This document shows positions 1 through 14,981 of a stretch of 64,000 bases of DNA, piece by piece. The stretch's first letter is position 1. Each line of letters begins with the position of its first letter. Source of the stretch: Montifringilla adamsi (lineage: Eukaryota; Chordata; Aves; Passeriformes; Passeridae); the NCBI GenBank assembly GCA_017590115.1, contig JAGGNK010006559.1:5439642-5503641 (forward strand). The letters run 5' to 3'. A model generated the notes under the pieces. The model did no database searches and was not told the origin of the DNA. It worked only from the letters and a program-made list of their open reading frames with translations. Made by a program: the position numbers and the translations under genes.

Positions 1-2585
1 AAGGACAATCAAAATAAGTGAAACAATGTCTGACAAGTTCAGTCAGACAAAGTGGAGAAAGGGGGATAGGTGAAATTGGCAGTGGTAACAGGTTGGACTT
101 AGAAATGAAATTCTCTATTTATGCTTTTAAACAGATTCAGGCTTTTACTATAGTTAACCTTTTCCATTGCATTTGCATTTTGTAAATTATTTAAGTATAT
201 CAGGTTAAACGACCAAGTAGTTACAAAAAATCTAACACCAAAAAAATTAAAATCACTTGAAATGCAAAGCCTCATATTTATCTCTATATGAGTGATGAAT
301 TTTATGTCTGTTCAGAAAGAGCCTGATCAAATACATTGAAGGCAATGAAGAGCTCCTTTGGTTTTATTTGGGTTTACGTGGGTATTTCCAACCTCTTGCT
401 GATACAAGGCTGCTATTTCTCTAGTGTTCCAGCATCTTAAAGACAGTATTCACTGTTGAATTGGTAGAATTAGACTCCTGTCTTTCTGAAGCCACCAAGG
501 GTTTTTGAAAGAATTATTTTTCTAGTCATGAAAGGGTTTAGCATGTATGGGAAAATAACAGGTTGCTATTTCATCAGTTAGATACTTTCTAGAACCTTTG
601 AACTTCAATGTAATGCTCTACTGTAAAACTGAAGGTAGAATTCAACAAAAAGGAAATGCTCATTCCATTCAGTTTTTCCAAATGCTTCAGGACAGTATCA
701 TTTCACCTTTAATTTTTTTCTACAGAATTTAGGACACTCAGACATTCTTTAGCAGAATGTAATTTCTTTATTGTAGAAATTAAATACCCTTCAAGACTTT
801 ATGTAATATAAAACTATTTTATAAATGGCATAGCAATTCCAAAATATCTGAGCTTAGTTGAGTTGATTCCGTGTTTATACATGGTTTGTGAGATTTTTTT
901 TTTTTCTACATGAAGCATAAGAAAGTAGTGACAGACTTTTAAAGGAATTCTATCTTCCTACAAGGCCACTTTTTATTTATTCTGCGTGTACAACTATTGG
1001 TCCCCCTGGTAATCAGCCTAAGGTTGTGCAAATTCCAGGTGTGACTTTGCATAAGAATGTTTCAGAAGTTGACAGGATCTCCTGGATAGCTTGGATTTAT
1101 TTTTGCACTTGTTTGCCAGTTTCCACAGATATCTGCTGCAACTTGGAGTAAGACTGATCAAACAGTACTCCATGTGTGGGGCGCTGCAGAGCGAGGCTAT
1201 GAGAGAACAGCTCCCTACAGAGCCAGCTGTATTTTAGTGCACCAAGCCATTACTGGGTAACAGATGCCAGCCCTTGCAGCTGTCCATTCATACCTGACTC
1301 CCTGGTTTTGTGGTTTGATGTTGAGAAATTGTGTATGTGCCTGTGTATGACACTGCTGCAGGACTGTGAGTGCAAGTGCAGCTCTCAGTAACAGCTGTCA
1401 GAAAACATGGAGACATGGCATCTTCTACATCATATGACTGGTTAAATGGATGTTGAAGATCCTTGTGTTCCCAGCAGCACTAAACCCAATATTCAACTAC
1501 AAAACATCTTAATAAAAGACATTCTTATATACACTAGAGCCAGAATAAAATGAACTCCATTCCCTGGGAACATTTATGGTAGCACTCAGGTAAGAGGTAT
1601 TCATGCTTTAGTGGTACTAAAAACAAATCATGCAGTCTGTACGATATGCTTAGTTTGTTCACCAGTAAGACTAAGCCTTTTCTACTATCCTTCTGGTGGT
1701 CTGTTTCATTACACCTATAAAATCTTAAGGGTACATAATAGTAAATAAATAAATGAAGTTGAGTGATATTATCAGGGGCTTTTCAGCATTTCTGCCATGT
1801 AAGTCATATCAGGAGACATAATCTGTTTGGATTTGACAATTTCAGAATACCATGAGATAATTTGCTCCCAAATGGTTTCCAGTACCTGTCATTTTTTTTT
1901 AGGTTCATGTTGTTAGTCTGAAGTGCAGGTAAATTGCCAGGATGAAATCACAAACCCACTGAATTCAGTGACATTTCTGCAGTTTCTAGTACTGGCAGGA
2001 TTTCGCTACTGTACTTCTGCCTCTTTTATTTAGTACCTCTCTGCTTCTATGCAGCAGAGTTCAAGTTTAGAGGTACACATTTATCTGATGAACAAATTCT
2101 TTATTTTTTACAGTTGTCTGGACTGTGAGGGTAAATGTTCTTTAAAACAAATGAATAGTTGTGAGTTGGTTCATTATTTCAGTCTCCATTTCTTTCCTAA
2201 GTATTTGCTGGAAACAGCATACATGTTATAAGTCTAATAATGCCCAGGCCTTGAAGCAGTCCTAAGTGAAATCCATAAATCATACTTCACTTGCCTCACT
2301 TTTTTTCTTTCTCTTTTCAAGTCTTTCTCACTCTTATTCCCTGTGGAACATGAAATCTGTTAATTTATGGAGTATTGTGGAACTTTCTACAATTGAAAGG
2401 GCCTGGAGGGAATCACAATTCATATGTTAGCTGCCCAAATTAGACCACTGAGGCATGAAATTTGTTTCATGATGCTGTGATCAGTATTTACTCTTTTGGG
2501 AAAGGGAAGACAGAAAGCTGTTTACCTACTGCATAGTGCAGAAAAACATTTTTTCTCATTCCACTAGGCAGCCATACTCCCTAGT

Positions 2586-2623
2586 TCATGAGCTATGATG
2601 ACTTGCTCATGAGCTATGATGAC
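2586..2623. repeat. Short direct repeat, period 21
   Basis: TCATGAGCTATGATGAC occurs at 2586-2602 and again at 2607-2623. Confidence 0.9.
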
Positions 2624-3980
2624 AAGCTTGTCAGATAATCTGACAGCAAATTGTGGGTATTTTCAGTGATACTATTTCAGGTTAAATTCAAATGAAAGTA
2701 CTCAAGAAAACCACATAGTATCGTACAAGTTTGTTTTTGTCTTTGTAATGAGTGTCTGGTTAATAAGGTCATCGGTTAGATTATATGTTTATGAATTCAT
2801 ATCTTCACTAGCTTATGTTCTTAATGTCAACATACCTTAAAAATAAATCTGAATTTCTACAATTAAAAGAGGTGTCTAATCTGCTTACGTTTTTTTTTTT
2901 CACAACTGTGAACAACACAGGTTATTGCCATTATGGAATGACTCTTTCTCTCCTGTTGGATGGTTGAGCAAAAATGTCATTCCTGTGCTCCTGACTGTGC
3001 TCCCACTGTTGGAAAGAAATGAACAGGTGCAACACTCAACCATTAATGGTCAAATGAAAGCAGCTGAGACAGTCTTCTAAAAAGCCTGTTAGTGTCCAGT
3101 AAATTGGCATAGGAAACACAAATCTGAATTATAGGAGAGAGGGTGTAGAAATCCTTTTCGGAAGCAATCTGTTTTTGGTTCATCATATTGGCTTGCAAGG
3201 AATTGACTTGGTTTTTCTTAGCTTCTGAGGCCTGTCTCCATCTCTTCATTTTCCCATCCTCATCTGCTGCTCCTCATTATTTGCAGTGGGTTCGTTCAGT
3301 TGCCTCTGAGTGCTGCTTATTCTTAGAATGAGCTACAGTATGATTTATGGGAAATTGCTGTCAAATCATACCCAGATATAATGAAATTCCATTTTAATAT
3401 CAAACACAATCTTTTGGTATTGCAATTGCATTTTTCAGACATGTGCTTTGACTCAATGTGAGTAGCCTTTCTTGAGTGAGGTTCCTCAAAGAATGGAAAG
3501 CCATAGCTGATGAAAAAGAGAGGTCATCACTTCACTGCAGTAATTTATTTTTCCTGGCATTATTCTAAAACACGGGTGAAATGTAAATAGTTACTTTAAA
3601 TTGTAATTGTCAGACACATAAATTGTATTGCAGAAATAGAGAATTAAAAGTAGAAATTTGAAGGTGAGCAGATAACAATAGAATCTCAGGGATTTGATAG
3701 ATGTTAGGGATATGTCTGACAGCTGTAGTAAGCAGCATCATCAGATTTACTGGGAGCAAGAGACTAATGGATATTTTTTGATACAAGGGGGAGAGGGTGA
3801 AATCTTTCATGCCTTGGTTTATGCATGCAGGACGTGTACTACTTCATTTGTAGCCAAGAAACTAAGAACACTATCACTTCAATGGTCAATCTCTCTTCTA
3901 CCTTATGTAAATACTTTATTTCCTGGATTTGGCTTTTCTTTTCGTCTTCCTTGAAAGCTGCCTTTCACTTTATTCAGTGG

Positions 3981-4039
3981 GTTGTTTTTTTTTTTGTTTT
4001 GTGGGTTTGTTTTTTTTTTTGGGTTTTTTTTTTTTTTTG
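3981..4039. repeat. T-rich tract with G interruptions
   Basis: Long T runs separated by single Gs or GGG, about 59 bp. It encodes nothing; open frames crossing it are artefacts. Confidence 0.9.
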
Positions 4040-4937
4040 TATCCTCAGTAATCTTTGGCTGAAGGTGTGAAGACTATGAAAGATTTTATTCATCTGTGTA
4101 CAAAACTGCCTGTATGCATTATTTATTACTTTTTCAAAGGAAGAGATATAGTCCTGTGTCAGAGGGAGTTCTGGAAAGCAAATTGTTTTTCTTGGGAATA
4201 CAAACATACCCAAATGACAGACATCAAAAACATCCTTGTAAGAATGTAGAACAAGTGAAATTACTGTTTGCAGATGATGAAAATGAAATAGATTTATAGG
4301 ATATACAAAATTGTGTGTGGGTGTGCATGCATGTGCTTGTTAATGTAAATGGCACACAGTAACCTAGAAGGTGAATGAAGTTCTGGACTTGCTTAAGAAT
4401 TTTTTGTTGTGCTGTATATTCTCTTAGACCTTCCCGTAATTATAATTTTTATTGCCAAGTTTTGAAGCACTTGAGGAAGAAATGTTTTGGCCATTTTGAT
4501 AATGAAGCAGTAATTTAACTGTTAAATCATACATGTCTTATAACTTGTTAACACAAACAGGTGGAACTGTTAATGTGGTAGGCCTAAAGATATTCTTCTG
4601 AACATTAAAGTATTTGCTGTTTGATGAGTAGGTGCATTTGTGTACTACATGAGTGCACAAGACCATTTTTCCACCTGCTCATCAATAGTTCAGTCTTCCA
4701 AGACTTGTCAAACCACCTTGTGCACTGCAAATTGTCTAGAGTCCATTGCCTTGAGAAGAGCTTTAATGATATCAGTCAGCTAAAGATTTTGCCAAGATTG
4801 CATGCATCCTGAAACATGTGCATCCTGATGTGTTTTTAGCGGATAACCTGAGATGTTTTTACTGTTAGAAGAACAATTAATGTCCTATAGGAAGGGACAC
4901 TATACATTACTGCATAGGTGAAAGTTAAATATTTTTC

Positions 4938-5008
4938 TTTTTAAAAATTTATTATTTATTTATTATTTGGTGATTATTTATTGTTGGTGATGATTTATTA
5001 TTATTTCC
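4938..5008. repeat. ATT-rich low-complexity patch
   Basis: Repeated TTTATTATT and GGTGATTATTTATT units, including a duplicated TTGGTGAT motif. Confidence 0.7.
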
Positions 5009-8000
5009 AGGTTTTGGAATGTTAATTTCTTTGTGTCCCCCTCACCACTCATGTATAATTAGTGAACTTTTTTGCAGTGTATATTCTGTCTATTTTCTAT
5101 TCCATTAATTGTCATTAATCAGTTTTAGGTTTTTTTCAGTAATTGCACAGTAACTTTACTATATGGCAGAAAAATGGCTATGAAGAACAGAGGAGGCTTG
5201 TGATATGTATTGTATTTGTGTTAGCCAATGTCTAAGGAGCTGTGATCTTTGGTGAAACCTTTTCACTCTTTATCTGCCTTATATGTGAATAGTCTGATGC
5301 ATATAATACACTTTTTTACATTCTTGTCTGAATATAGATTTTACTGATGCTTCTCTGATGCTATGATTTCTCTTACTGTATCTTTAATATTTAGTGATAC
5401 CAGGGAGTAGAAGAAATTAATTAATTGTAGACTGTTAATGATAAATCCCAGTGAACATATGCAAGAAACAAAATGTCATCCTGGAATTGATCTATCTATG
5501 AAGTGTTTTGACTTCAGTGTGGTTTGGAGGTGGCAGAAAACTTTGAGTCTAGTGATCTAATTAGTAAGCTGTGTGCAGCTGAATGTGTGTGGAGTGTGGT
5601 GGGAATGTCCATGAAAGGTGGCTTTCCCCCTTGGACACCAAGTTTTCTGTTATAGTTTAGCTTCAGCAGCACTAAGTGGTACAGCAGGTGCTGTGTATTC
5701 TTCCCTTGTATAGTGAGCAGTGAAAGGCACAGCTGGAAAAAGTCAAATGCCTGGTGGTGCAGCAGCTGCTCTGAATCTGTAGCCTTCCATGACTTGTATG
5801 ACATGGTGCCCTGTAACAGTGGAGCCAGAATTAAGCCTTATATTCTCTCCTGGAGAAACACTGAAGAAGTCTGGCCAGCAAAGCTGCTCTACAGGCTATG
5901 CCTCCCAATCCACCCAGACTGGAATGCACGGCACGAAAAAGACAAGTGTTGGTAACCATGAAGAAATGTCAGTGAATTTTGTTATTAATACTAAAATAAT
6001 TTGGATAGGGGTAGGTGGAAGAATAGATGTCACTTCTGTCATTGTGTACCAGCCCCATCATTCCTAAATGGTGTGGAAGTGTTAGCCAAAATAGTTGAAT
6101 TCTGGTGAAAATACTTAACTGCAAGTGCAGAAGCTTTATGTTACGACATTACTCAAAAAACCTTGAATCAGAAACTCCTCAGGTCAATAAGCACAACAGA
6201 CCATGATGCCAAAAAAGAAACTTAAGGGGATGTAAGCAAATTTGATGATTTTATTAAAAAGCAAAAACCCTACTCTACCCTTGATGCACTAGGAAAAAAG
6301 TAGCATAGATAGAGAGAAGATGTGCTTTCCTCTGCAGTGGTGCTGGTCACCCATCAGGTTGGAAGGAGTGATAATGGGTGATGTTCTCCAAAGGCCTTCC
6401 TTCATCACCTGTCTAGCAGGGGTGGAGTCTGCTCTGCCAAGAGTGTGCTTGTGACATTGAAATATGCTTTTAATGTATACCAAACTGTTCCTGCTTATGA
6501 AGGCATGGTGGGCTCTGATTTTTTTTTAATAGAGACATTAAAGTTTGAAAAAGCATTTTTATCACAAAATTATTGTCCCTCATCTCCTCTCTCTTTGATA
6601 ATCTCCAGTGTCGAAAAGAAATTTGAGAGAAGAAGTAAATCTGAAACATTTGTGAACTGTAGAAATTTTGCTTTTAGAGCTACGCTGTAAACTCTGTTAA
6701 ACCCACTGGGACCTTCATTATGGACAACAGTGCAAAACTTTAAAAGATCTGGGAAAAGCTTGGGAAAGTTCCTTTTGCAAGTTACCTGAACAATTAGTGG
6801 ATTTTCATCTTCTGCATTTGCATATTATATCTGTAGTGTCAGAAGTACCATGCAAGAGAATTGTTATTATTTTTGTATTACAGGGATGATACAAAACTTG
6901 AACTCTGGACAAAATACTTGTGGTAACAGGTAGTAATGGTTCTTGTTTCTTCTTCCTCTTCTCTCTGTTTTTGATATGTATCTCAGGTATTCAGCAGCTA
7001 CCAAATATTAATGAATTGACTACATACATTGATTTGCGGAAAATTTGCTTGTTTGCCGACAATTATGGATATAAGTCAGAGGGGATACACATAAACCTTT
7101 CCCTTCCTCCATCCCCACATATATATGTGTTCTCATTTGATGAAGGGACTCATAAAAAAACTTGATCTGGGATTGCCTTTTTGTCAGTCAAACCTTTTTG
7201 GAAATTCGTCTGATTTAAAAAAGGAAGCAGCCCAAGTGTTCACTTTTCAGGAAAGTTATTGTGATGTGTTAGTCTTCCACTTATTCTAGAGTGTTAAATA
7301 ATAAAATGGTGATTAGCAGACCTAAGATGATGAAACAGCTGACCTGTGCCATGGAGGGCTGGTTAAGTTCAGCTTTCCTTTCAAGAGTGCAGGATGTTGG
7401 CCTGTTCCTGGATCCTGAGGACTGCCTTGATATGAAGCACCGTTCAGCAGCACTAGAATCACTTTAGGACATGCAAGAATTAGGGAGCTGATGAAATAAA
7501 TTCGGTATGTTTTGTGTGCCATGCTGGCCCTTTGGGGGGAAGAAACAATGACCTATACCATGAATAATGTAGGTAAAATGTGTAAACTTACTGCTGGGAG
7601 GAAGGTACCTTGTTCAAATTGGAGTTGAGGAGAGGCTTTTTTTTTTTTTAAATAAAGAATAAAGGCTGTTGAAGCTCTTTTGAGGCAAGGAGAACCATAA
7701 TAAAGTTTAAATTAAGTCCAAGGAGAACATGATGGGAAGGAAACGGACTACTGGGGAAGGTGAGTGTTGGGGGTGGGAGCTGTTAAACTGTGGCTTGATT
7801 ACTGTGACTGTCTCAGTAATTAAGACTGAAAGACCTCCAGCCAGACCCCACTATATCAGCTCCCTTGTTACATGAACCAACTTGTGCCTTCATCCTTCAT
7901 TTCTACTGATTATTGCTGCTGTGGTTGTCTTTATTCACAAATTGCACTGTCAGTATTGGGAGGTTTATTACAGCTTTCTTTTCTGCCTCTGTTTTCACCA

Positions 8001-10666
8001 TTCATTCCTCCCATTTGGAAGAATCTCTCCAGGAGGCAGTAGCTGAGCCCCTAATGATTTGTCATCCTCAAACCTGTGTGTGTGTCTTTCTTGGCTGCTT
8101 CTTCCTGACCTGCTTGGTAGGACGTAGGACTCAGTGTTGCTTTGGCTTTGCCTGCTGTTCTGCTTGTTTTAAACTTCAGAATAGACTTCAGGCTGGCCCC
8201 AGAACTTTCATGTTGGAGTTTTTTCTTCCCATGCTGCCTTTCTTCCCAACATTAACACTTCTGCAGTGAAGGGAATGCGGGGCATGAGTGCACTGGGTTT
8301 TAAGTCTCCTGTTATGTAGTTGCATAGAAAAGGCAGAAAAAGACCAGCATTACTATGCTTTGTAGGGAATGTACCAATGAAAATTAAGCTAATGAACTCT
8401 GCTTCCTCATTTTCTCCTCACCACTTTGCTCCTTTCTAGCCCTTCCATAAACCTGGCATCAGCAGAAGCCCCAGAGTATTTAAGTTCCTATATATGTTCT
8501 CTTCAGTTTTTAGCAAGGCATTCATACTAGCTCTTGGAATTTTAAACAGAAATAGAAGGATGGTGAGAAATACTAAGTGTTGTGCCCTAGAAAGAAGTAA
8601 AATACAGTAGGGCTGTGAATTCAACAAAATGCATACTAGATACATGGATCATTGCTGTAATTTTTATCCAAAGTATTAAATCCCCTGTTAGATAGATATT
8701 TGCTGGTACTTTGTTTTTTCCAGATGTTTCTGAGGCTGTAGTTTCCTACAATTCATTTTATATTCTATTGTGTGCTATTAAAAATGAATGGAAAGAAGAT
8801 TTGGGACTTTACATATTTTGTGAGCACTGGCAAATTGTTTGACGAGACAAACTGTTCTTAGCTGCTCTGAAGTTTAAAGAAAAAATAAGAAATAGACTGA
8901 AAGGAGTTCAGTTTTTGGTTGTTTTTTCTTATAAAATGTCTTTGTAATGATAACAGATTTTCTCCTGTTAGAATGATACAAAATAATTTCAGTATACGAA
9001 TAGAGAGTAACTGCTTTGGTTAAATTACACAGAGTTTAATGACTCCAGAAAATGCATTGTCTTTGTTTACTTTGTGTTTGTAACTGTGTCTTCAGATAGA
9101 TGTCAGTGCTTAATATTTGATGTGACTACTTGATGTGTAACTTAAATAATATTTTACAGTACTACCTGACAGCTCCAGCCAGTATTTAGGTTTAGTCGTA
9201 ATTAACAGGGACTTCTGGAGGCCTGTATGATTTGAAGAAAAGGCTCAGTTATCATACATTACGTTAATGAAAGGAGAAGCCTTTCTTGAAAGGTAAAATA
9301 ATAATAACTTGCTTGAATGCCCATTAGTTACACTTGTAGAGTGCAATTCCATCTCATTGCAGAATAATTCCAAAAAGGACAATAATAATCTTTTTCCATC
9401 ATGGCCTTATTACTTGAATGAAATATAGTTGTTAACTTGGACAGATGGAATAAATACAGGATCATCACAGGATGTATGATGACTCTAATCTAGACTGGCA
9501 AACAGTTGTCTTGGTTATGAACATGAACCTAGAAATTCAGAGGTAACCATCTTAGTTACTGGAATTTTATGAGCTCTGCAGAGCAATTTTCCTGAGATAT
9601 TAATTACTATTTGATTTAGATTTTATACATATTTTAAACAAAAATTGCTTCTGGCCTTGCTGGTTTTATTTGAGATCCCGCTGGTATAACTCTAATCTCA
9701 ATTTTATAAATGTGCATATTTGGAAGTGGGATAATGCAAACCCTTTCTTCTGTTAAAAGTATGAAAAGCTGCCTAATCTACCCATATGGACAGAGGGTAC
9801 CTGATATTCCCCTTTTAACTCTCTCCTCGCGAAATTGTTGATACATGCCTTGAGAGCCATTATCACAGGTAGTGCTGGATGTAACATCCCAGAAGTTCAA
9901 TGCCTTTGAATTGCTGCTACATTTTTGTTAAAAGTATTTCTGAAAGGTTTAATATATAGATTGTTGCTACTAAATTGCTGTTCATTTAAAAGACTTAGAG
10001 TTAGTTTATTGCCTAGAAGAGCCAGTAAGTGTAATTTAAATAACTATAATCTATTTCTTTTCATTCTAACTTGCCTAAAATGGAAAAATAGTGTGCATTT
10101 TCAAGTGCTTTTAGCTGTCTGTATATGCATTTAATAATGTTGGCACTAGGAATATAGGTTTTTCAAGCTGTGTAACTCCTGAAGTTAAATTAAGCTTATT
10201 TTTTTATATCCCTATATATTAAATCACTTGTTGTTTAATAGAAAATTTATTTTTATGAGTGACTTACCAGTTACATATTTTCGTTAGTTGGCTTAAGTAG
10301 CATTTTTTTAATATGCATTTGGTGTTTTTGAAAGCTTCTTCTGAGCATTTGGAAATGCACAGGTTCCTCAGCAGCCAATGGAATCTGTTACTCTCATTTT
10401 TGGATCTCGCTATTTATTCTGTGACCATAGCCCTTGTGTTCTAAGGAGGTGAGATAGCTCTGCCCTGGGGACGTGGCCTTTGTAGTCCGAGCAGGTCTAA
10501 CATTAAATGATTATGGCAGCTTCCTCTTCATAAAGAATGTAGTATCCTGTTCACACAGTTCTCCAAGTCCCAGGGGCAGGAAAAGCTAACAGCCCTAATC
10601 AGTAGTAAAGCCTCAGACTTTTGTGACACAAATCAGGGCTAAAGTAAAGAAAGTTAAAAGAACCAT

Positions 10667-10810
10667 CTTTATTTTTGAATTGTATTTAAAAAAAACCAAA
10701 CAAAACAAAAACAAAAAAAAAAAAGCCCCACCCAGAAAGTCTTTATTTTTGAATTGTATTTAAAAAAACCAAACAAAACAAAAAAAAAAAAAAGCCCCCA
10801 CCCAGAAACA
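10667..10810. repeat. 74-bp tandem duplication with A-rich core
   Basis: Two nearly identical units start CTTTATTTTTGAATTGTATT at 10667 and 10741. Each continues through an A-rich AACCAAACAAAAC tract and ends in GCCCC(C)ACCCAGAAA. They differ mainly in the lengths of the A runs. Confidence 0.95.
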
Positions 10811-13800
10811 AATTTGCTCTAACAACCTGTGCTATTAGGTCTTAGTACCAGTACTGTAGTGTTATATTGTAAATCATGAATTTTATCCTCCTTTCTGGAA
10901 TGGGATTAGTAAATTACGGACTTGTCATTTTATTTGTTTATTTTTCAATAAAATATCATGTGTTTGGGAAGACTCAGACTTTCATGTAAAAAGTGAGGCT
11001 TTGCAAGACCTACTGGTAAATTGCAGAATCTCAAAAAACCCAAGATTAAAGTTTTAATGACTACAGCTAGTAAAACAGCATATCGTAATCAAACTCTTAT
11101 TTGTGGGAGTTCAGATTCTTGCATTAGTGAGTGATGAAAACTTACTTTTTAATAGTTCTTGGTAAAGAAATTGTAGCAGCATGTGCTAGTATGTTTAATA
11201 AACAAATTTTCATTTGATATGTTATTTTTAGCCATTCTAAATGAAATTGCTGTTGGCAGTCAGCACTGGGAGCTTGTAATTTATCATGCAGTGAGCTGAA
11301 ATGGGCCTGTTACACACTGGAAAAAAGATACCATACCTGGGTAACTTACTGAAGTCATTGTAGTAAGTCAGGGGAAACAAAATGTGAATCACAAATAAAG
11401 GGAGTGAAGCTGGATATGTGGGTGCTGCTATAACAGAATCGATTCTGTATTCATATATTGAATTGTAAATAGCATTTTTTCAAACTAAAAATAGTCTCCT
11501 GACATGTGTCCAATGCTGAAGTAAGAGCTGGGGAGAAGTTGTAGGTGTGGGATGATTTTTTTTTAAAACATTTTCTGCGCAGCCTTTGTATCTGTCTTCT
11601 GCAATGCCTATGGATTGAACTTTTCTCATATTGAGTTCATTGCCTTCATTACTGTTCCTTTATGCTTAGGCTTAAATCAATTAGGCAGCTCTCCTACTCA
11701 TTTGCTGTCATCCCAGAAGGGAGGGAAAACTTGCTCTCTTGGGCTGGATTTTTTCTTGCAGAACGTAAAGCAATTATGTTTCTTTGTCTGTTACAGATAC
11801 CATATTTTCCTTGAATATATTTCTCCCCAAAGAGACTAAAGAAAAAAAAAATGGGCTTTTTTCTTCTGCCTTGAGTTCTAGTAAAAAATGTCATGCTACT
11901 GATTCTGTGGGACTGTGTGAGTTGTAACATGTAATTAGACACTCTGCACTTTGCCTCCATGAGTTTGCAATGTTCAAGAGAAGTCAGGCAAGATAATCTT
12001 TATTGATAATAATCTCCTGTATATTTTACAGCTTTGTTATAGTAATAATAATAAAGGCTTTTTTTTTCAGAGCTCTTTCATGAATTTTGAAGCCACCATT
12101 AATAACCTTTTCTCACCTGGATTTTGGTAGAGGGAAAATATGCTCAAATCCTCTGTGGAGCCAAGTAGAGTTACATTTAAGGCTTCTCTAGCTTTTTCAT
12201 TTGAGCAAGTGATGTGTGCTTCCTGAAGTCTGATTTGGCTTCTCTTTTTCCAGTTAAAATTATTGGTATGTGAATCAATGGCATGTGTCACAAAGCCATG
12301 TAAGTCAATTATTTGATCAAACTAAGATTTCCTGTTTTAGAACAGCAGTTAAAACATTCAAAATCAGGTGAGATTAGTATATTTGAGAATCAGCAGAAGG
12401 TGAAAAATATTATGGGACCCATGTGAAATAGTAATTTATTGTAACTGCTACAGTGCATTGATTAGTTCCAATTTCCATTCTAAATGTGCGTGAAAAAGAT
12501 GGGAAATATGCCCTATGGAGATGGGTATTGGAGCAGTTGCCTTCAAGGACTGCTGGCAGTTTCTGTGAACGCCCAGACCATGAAGTTCAGGATTTTTACC
12601 AGCCACATGGAGGTCTGAGGGGATTGTGTGATAGGAGACAGTTCTCTGTGTAGGACCAGCAGGAGCTGTGTATGCATCATATCTTGCCAGGATTTCCTCC
12701 TCTTCATGAACTGCAAATTAAGGCAGAAATTACAGTGGCATTGCCTAATCCTTTCTCTTCATTTCTTTCTCTGTGGGAACAGCAAGAAATGGATATTTTA
12801 AAATATTTACACAGTTCTTTAGTTGTATGGTAAGTCATAAGAGTCTGGTAAATTGTGGATGCAGGTTCCCCACGTGGAGAGGAGGAGGTACTGTGCAGGC
12901 TGCAGAGCAGAGTTTGTTCACACTCTAAATGAGCTGAGCTAGTTTAGGCGCTAGAATTAATCAGTGTGTGGCAGTATGTTTTTCCCTAGGGAATAACTTG
13001 CCCTATTTCTTGGCAGGATAAACTAGCCTGCATGCATGTAGCCTTCCTGATGTTGCGGCTAGAAAAATGGGAATAGCGATGTGGATGGGTGTAATGTAAC
13101 CAGGAGATTTGGGTACGTACGGGATCCTTCAAGAGCCTGAAAGCTGTAATAGCATACTTTAAAACTGGCTTATGGCTTGTGATTGATCAGCAGTTCTGAT
13201 TATCAGGATTAATTAAGTTATTGTATTAGGTAAGAAATAATGTGGCTTTTAAGAAATACTCATTCTCCAAACTCTTGATTAACCCACTGCTTATCTCCTT
13301 TTATTGGCAACCATTCTTGCTACGAGCGTATTGCAGTGGCAAAAAATAGCAGTTTTGAAATAGTAGTTTGAAATGTTTCTTTCCGAGTTTAGGTTTTGGT
13401 AACTGCCATGCCATGTCGCAGAAGCTGCTTTATCAGCAGATCAAACTTTGAGGAATCTTAAGGAGCTGTCAATTATCTCAAGTAATCCTCAATAATTTAT
13501 GACTGAGTAATTTTTAAGTCATGGTAGCATGTTCTTCTTTGGACATGTTGGAAACTTGTTTTATTTCATGCAAGCTTTACATCACTATGTTTTCTTTTGA
13601 AGAGGAAATAACTCTACAGTGCATTAGAATCAGTATTTATTGTTAATTATGTTTCTTCTTTGGTATAATAGCATGATTAACTTTGACTTGGTTTTGTGAT
13701 TTATAGATGAGTTCAATTTTGTGTGACTGTTGTTTAAAACTCTTGTCATCACTCTTTCCAATTTAGTGGCAAATAAGATCACAGTAAAATGACATCAGTA

Positions 13801-14981
13801 TTTTCTATATGTCTTAAATCCTGCTGGAGGAACTACAGACTCCAGGGCAGAAAAATGGACATCACCAGTTATGTTGCTGGTTTATAGAAGCTTGACAGTG
13901 CAGGACCCTTGATCTGCTTCAAGTCCTCAAGTCAGAGAAACACACTGAACATACCTGGTGTCATTATTTTGCATCAGACGTTGTGTGTGCCTTCCTGGAG
14001 AGAGTGATTTTTGTGAAGTGTTAATTGGGGTTTTCCAGTTTCTCTTCATGTTTTGATAGTGGTTGCAGCCTTCAGTTTGCTGGAATACATATCATTGTAT
14101 GAAAAGTGCATCTTTCTTGTTTGCTTGTTTGGGTTGTCAGTACATTTTGGTGGTCGGTTTAATTTTTTTTTTCCATCCAGCTTTCATAATTCAGTCATTA
14201 CACATTTTCTGCCAGGGTTTGCGTGTTCATAGTGCACGTATCCTATTTCATGGTCAGGTGGAGCATGAGTTCTGATGAGGATTTGAGAGCCAAGTCTCTC
14301 TGCCATTATCTTTGTGTCAAAGGACGTGGCAAGTTGTCATCTCTGCCTTCTTCTGTCTTCTCCCCTCTGTTTTTCACTGCTTGTGCTCCACAGCTGTTAC
14401 AGGGCTCATTTTCTTGTGCCATACATGTAATGTGTTGAATTGACAGCAAGACACTGTGCTGAAATAGAAACTGCCCAGTTTCCAGTGCCATGCTAGGGAA
14501 ATGAAAGGTGGAGACCGCTTCAGGTCATTTACCTGGTAAATCTGTGCCTACTCTTCTACCAGAGTCGCTGATAACCCCTTGGGTGGGTGCTGCTATGAGA
14601 ACAATCTATTGATGTCTCCCTGAAAAATGCATATCCCAGCAGCAGGTGCAGGAAGGGAAGCAAAAGCACAGACTGACTGTGCTGGGCTTCATTTTTTAAA
14701 AAAAGAAATATATTTAAGTACTTGTGTGAAACCAGCTAAGCAAGTAAATGTTACATTATTCTCAGATCTTTCTGTTAGTTAATCTATAGAGAGTTGAAAG
14801 CAGCTGTTACAGATTAATGGTTGCTCACTCATGATATGAATGTTTTAACTGACATGGGAAGGCAGAAAAGTCTCACTGTCGCACCTGTAAAAGTAACATA
14901 CAGACTTCTGCTTTTATCTTTCCTCTCCTTCTGGCGAACTTGTGAGAAATACAATGGGTTGTCAGTATATTTTTTTTAATA

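Noticed and set aside
7913..8269. 118-codon + strand open frame with hydrophobic and Cys-rich segments
   Set aside because: No family similarity and no exon boundaries; composition follows a locally pyrimidine-rich strand.
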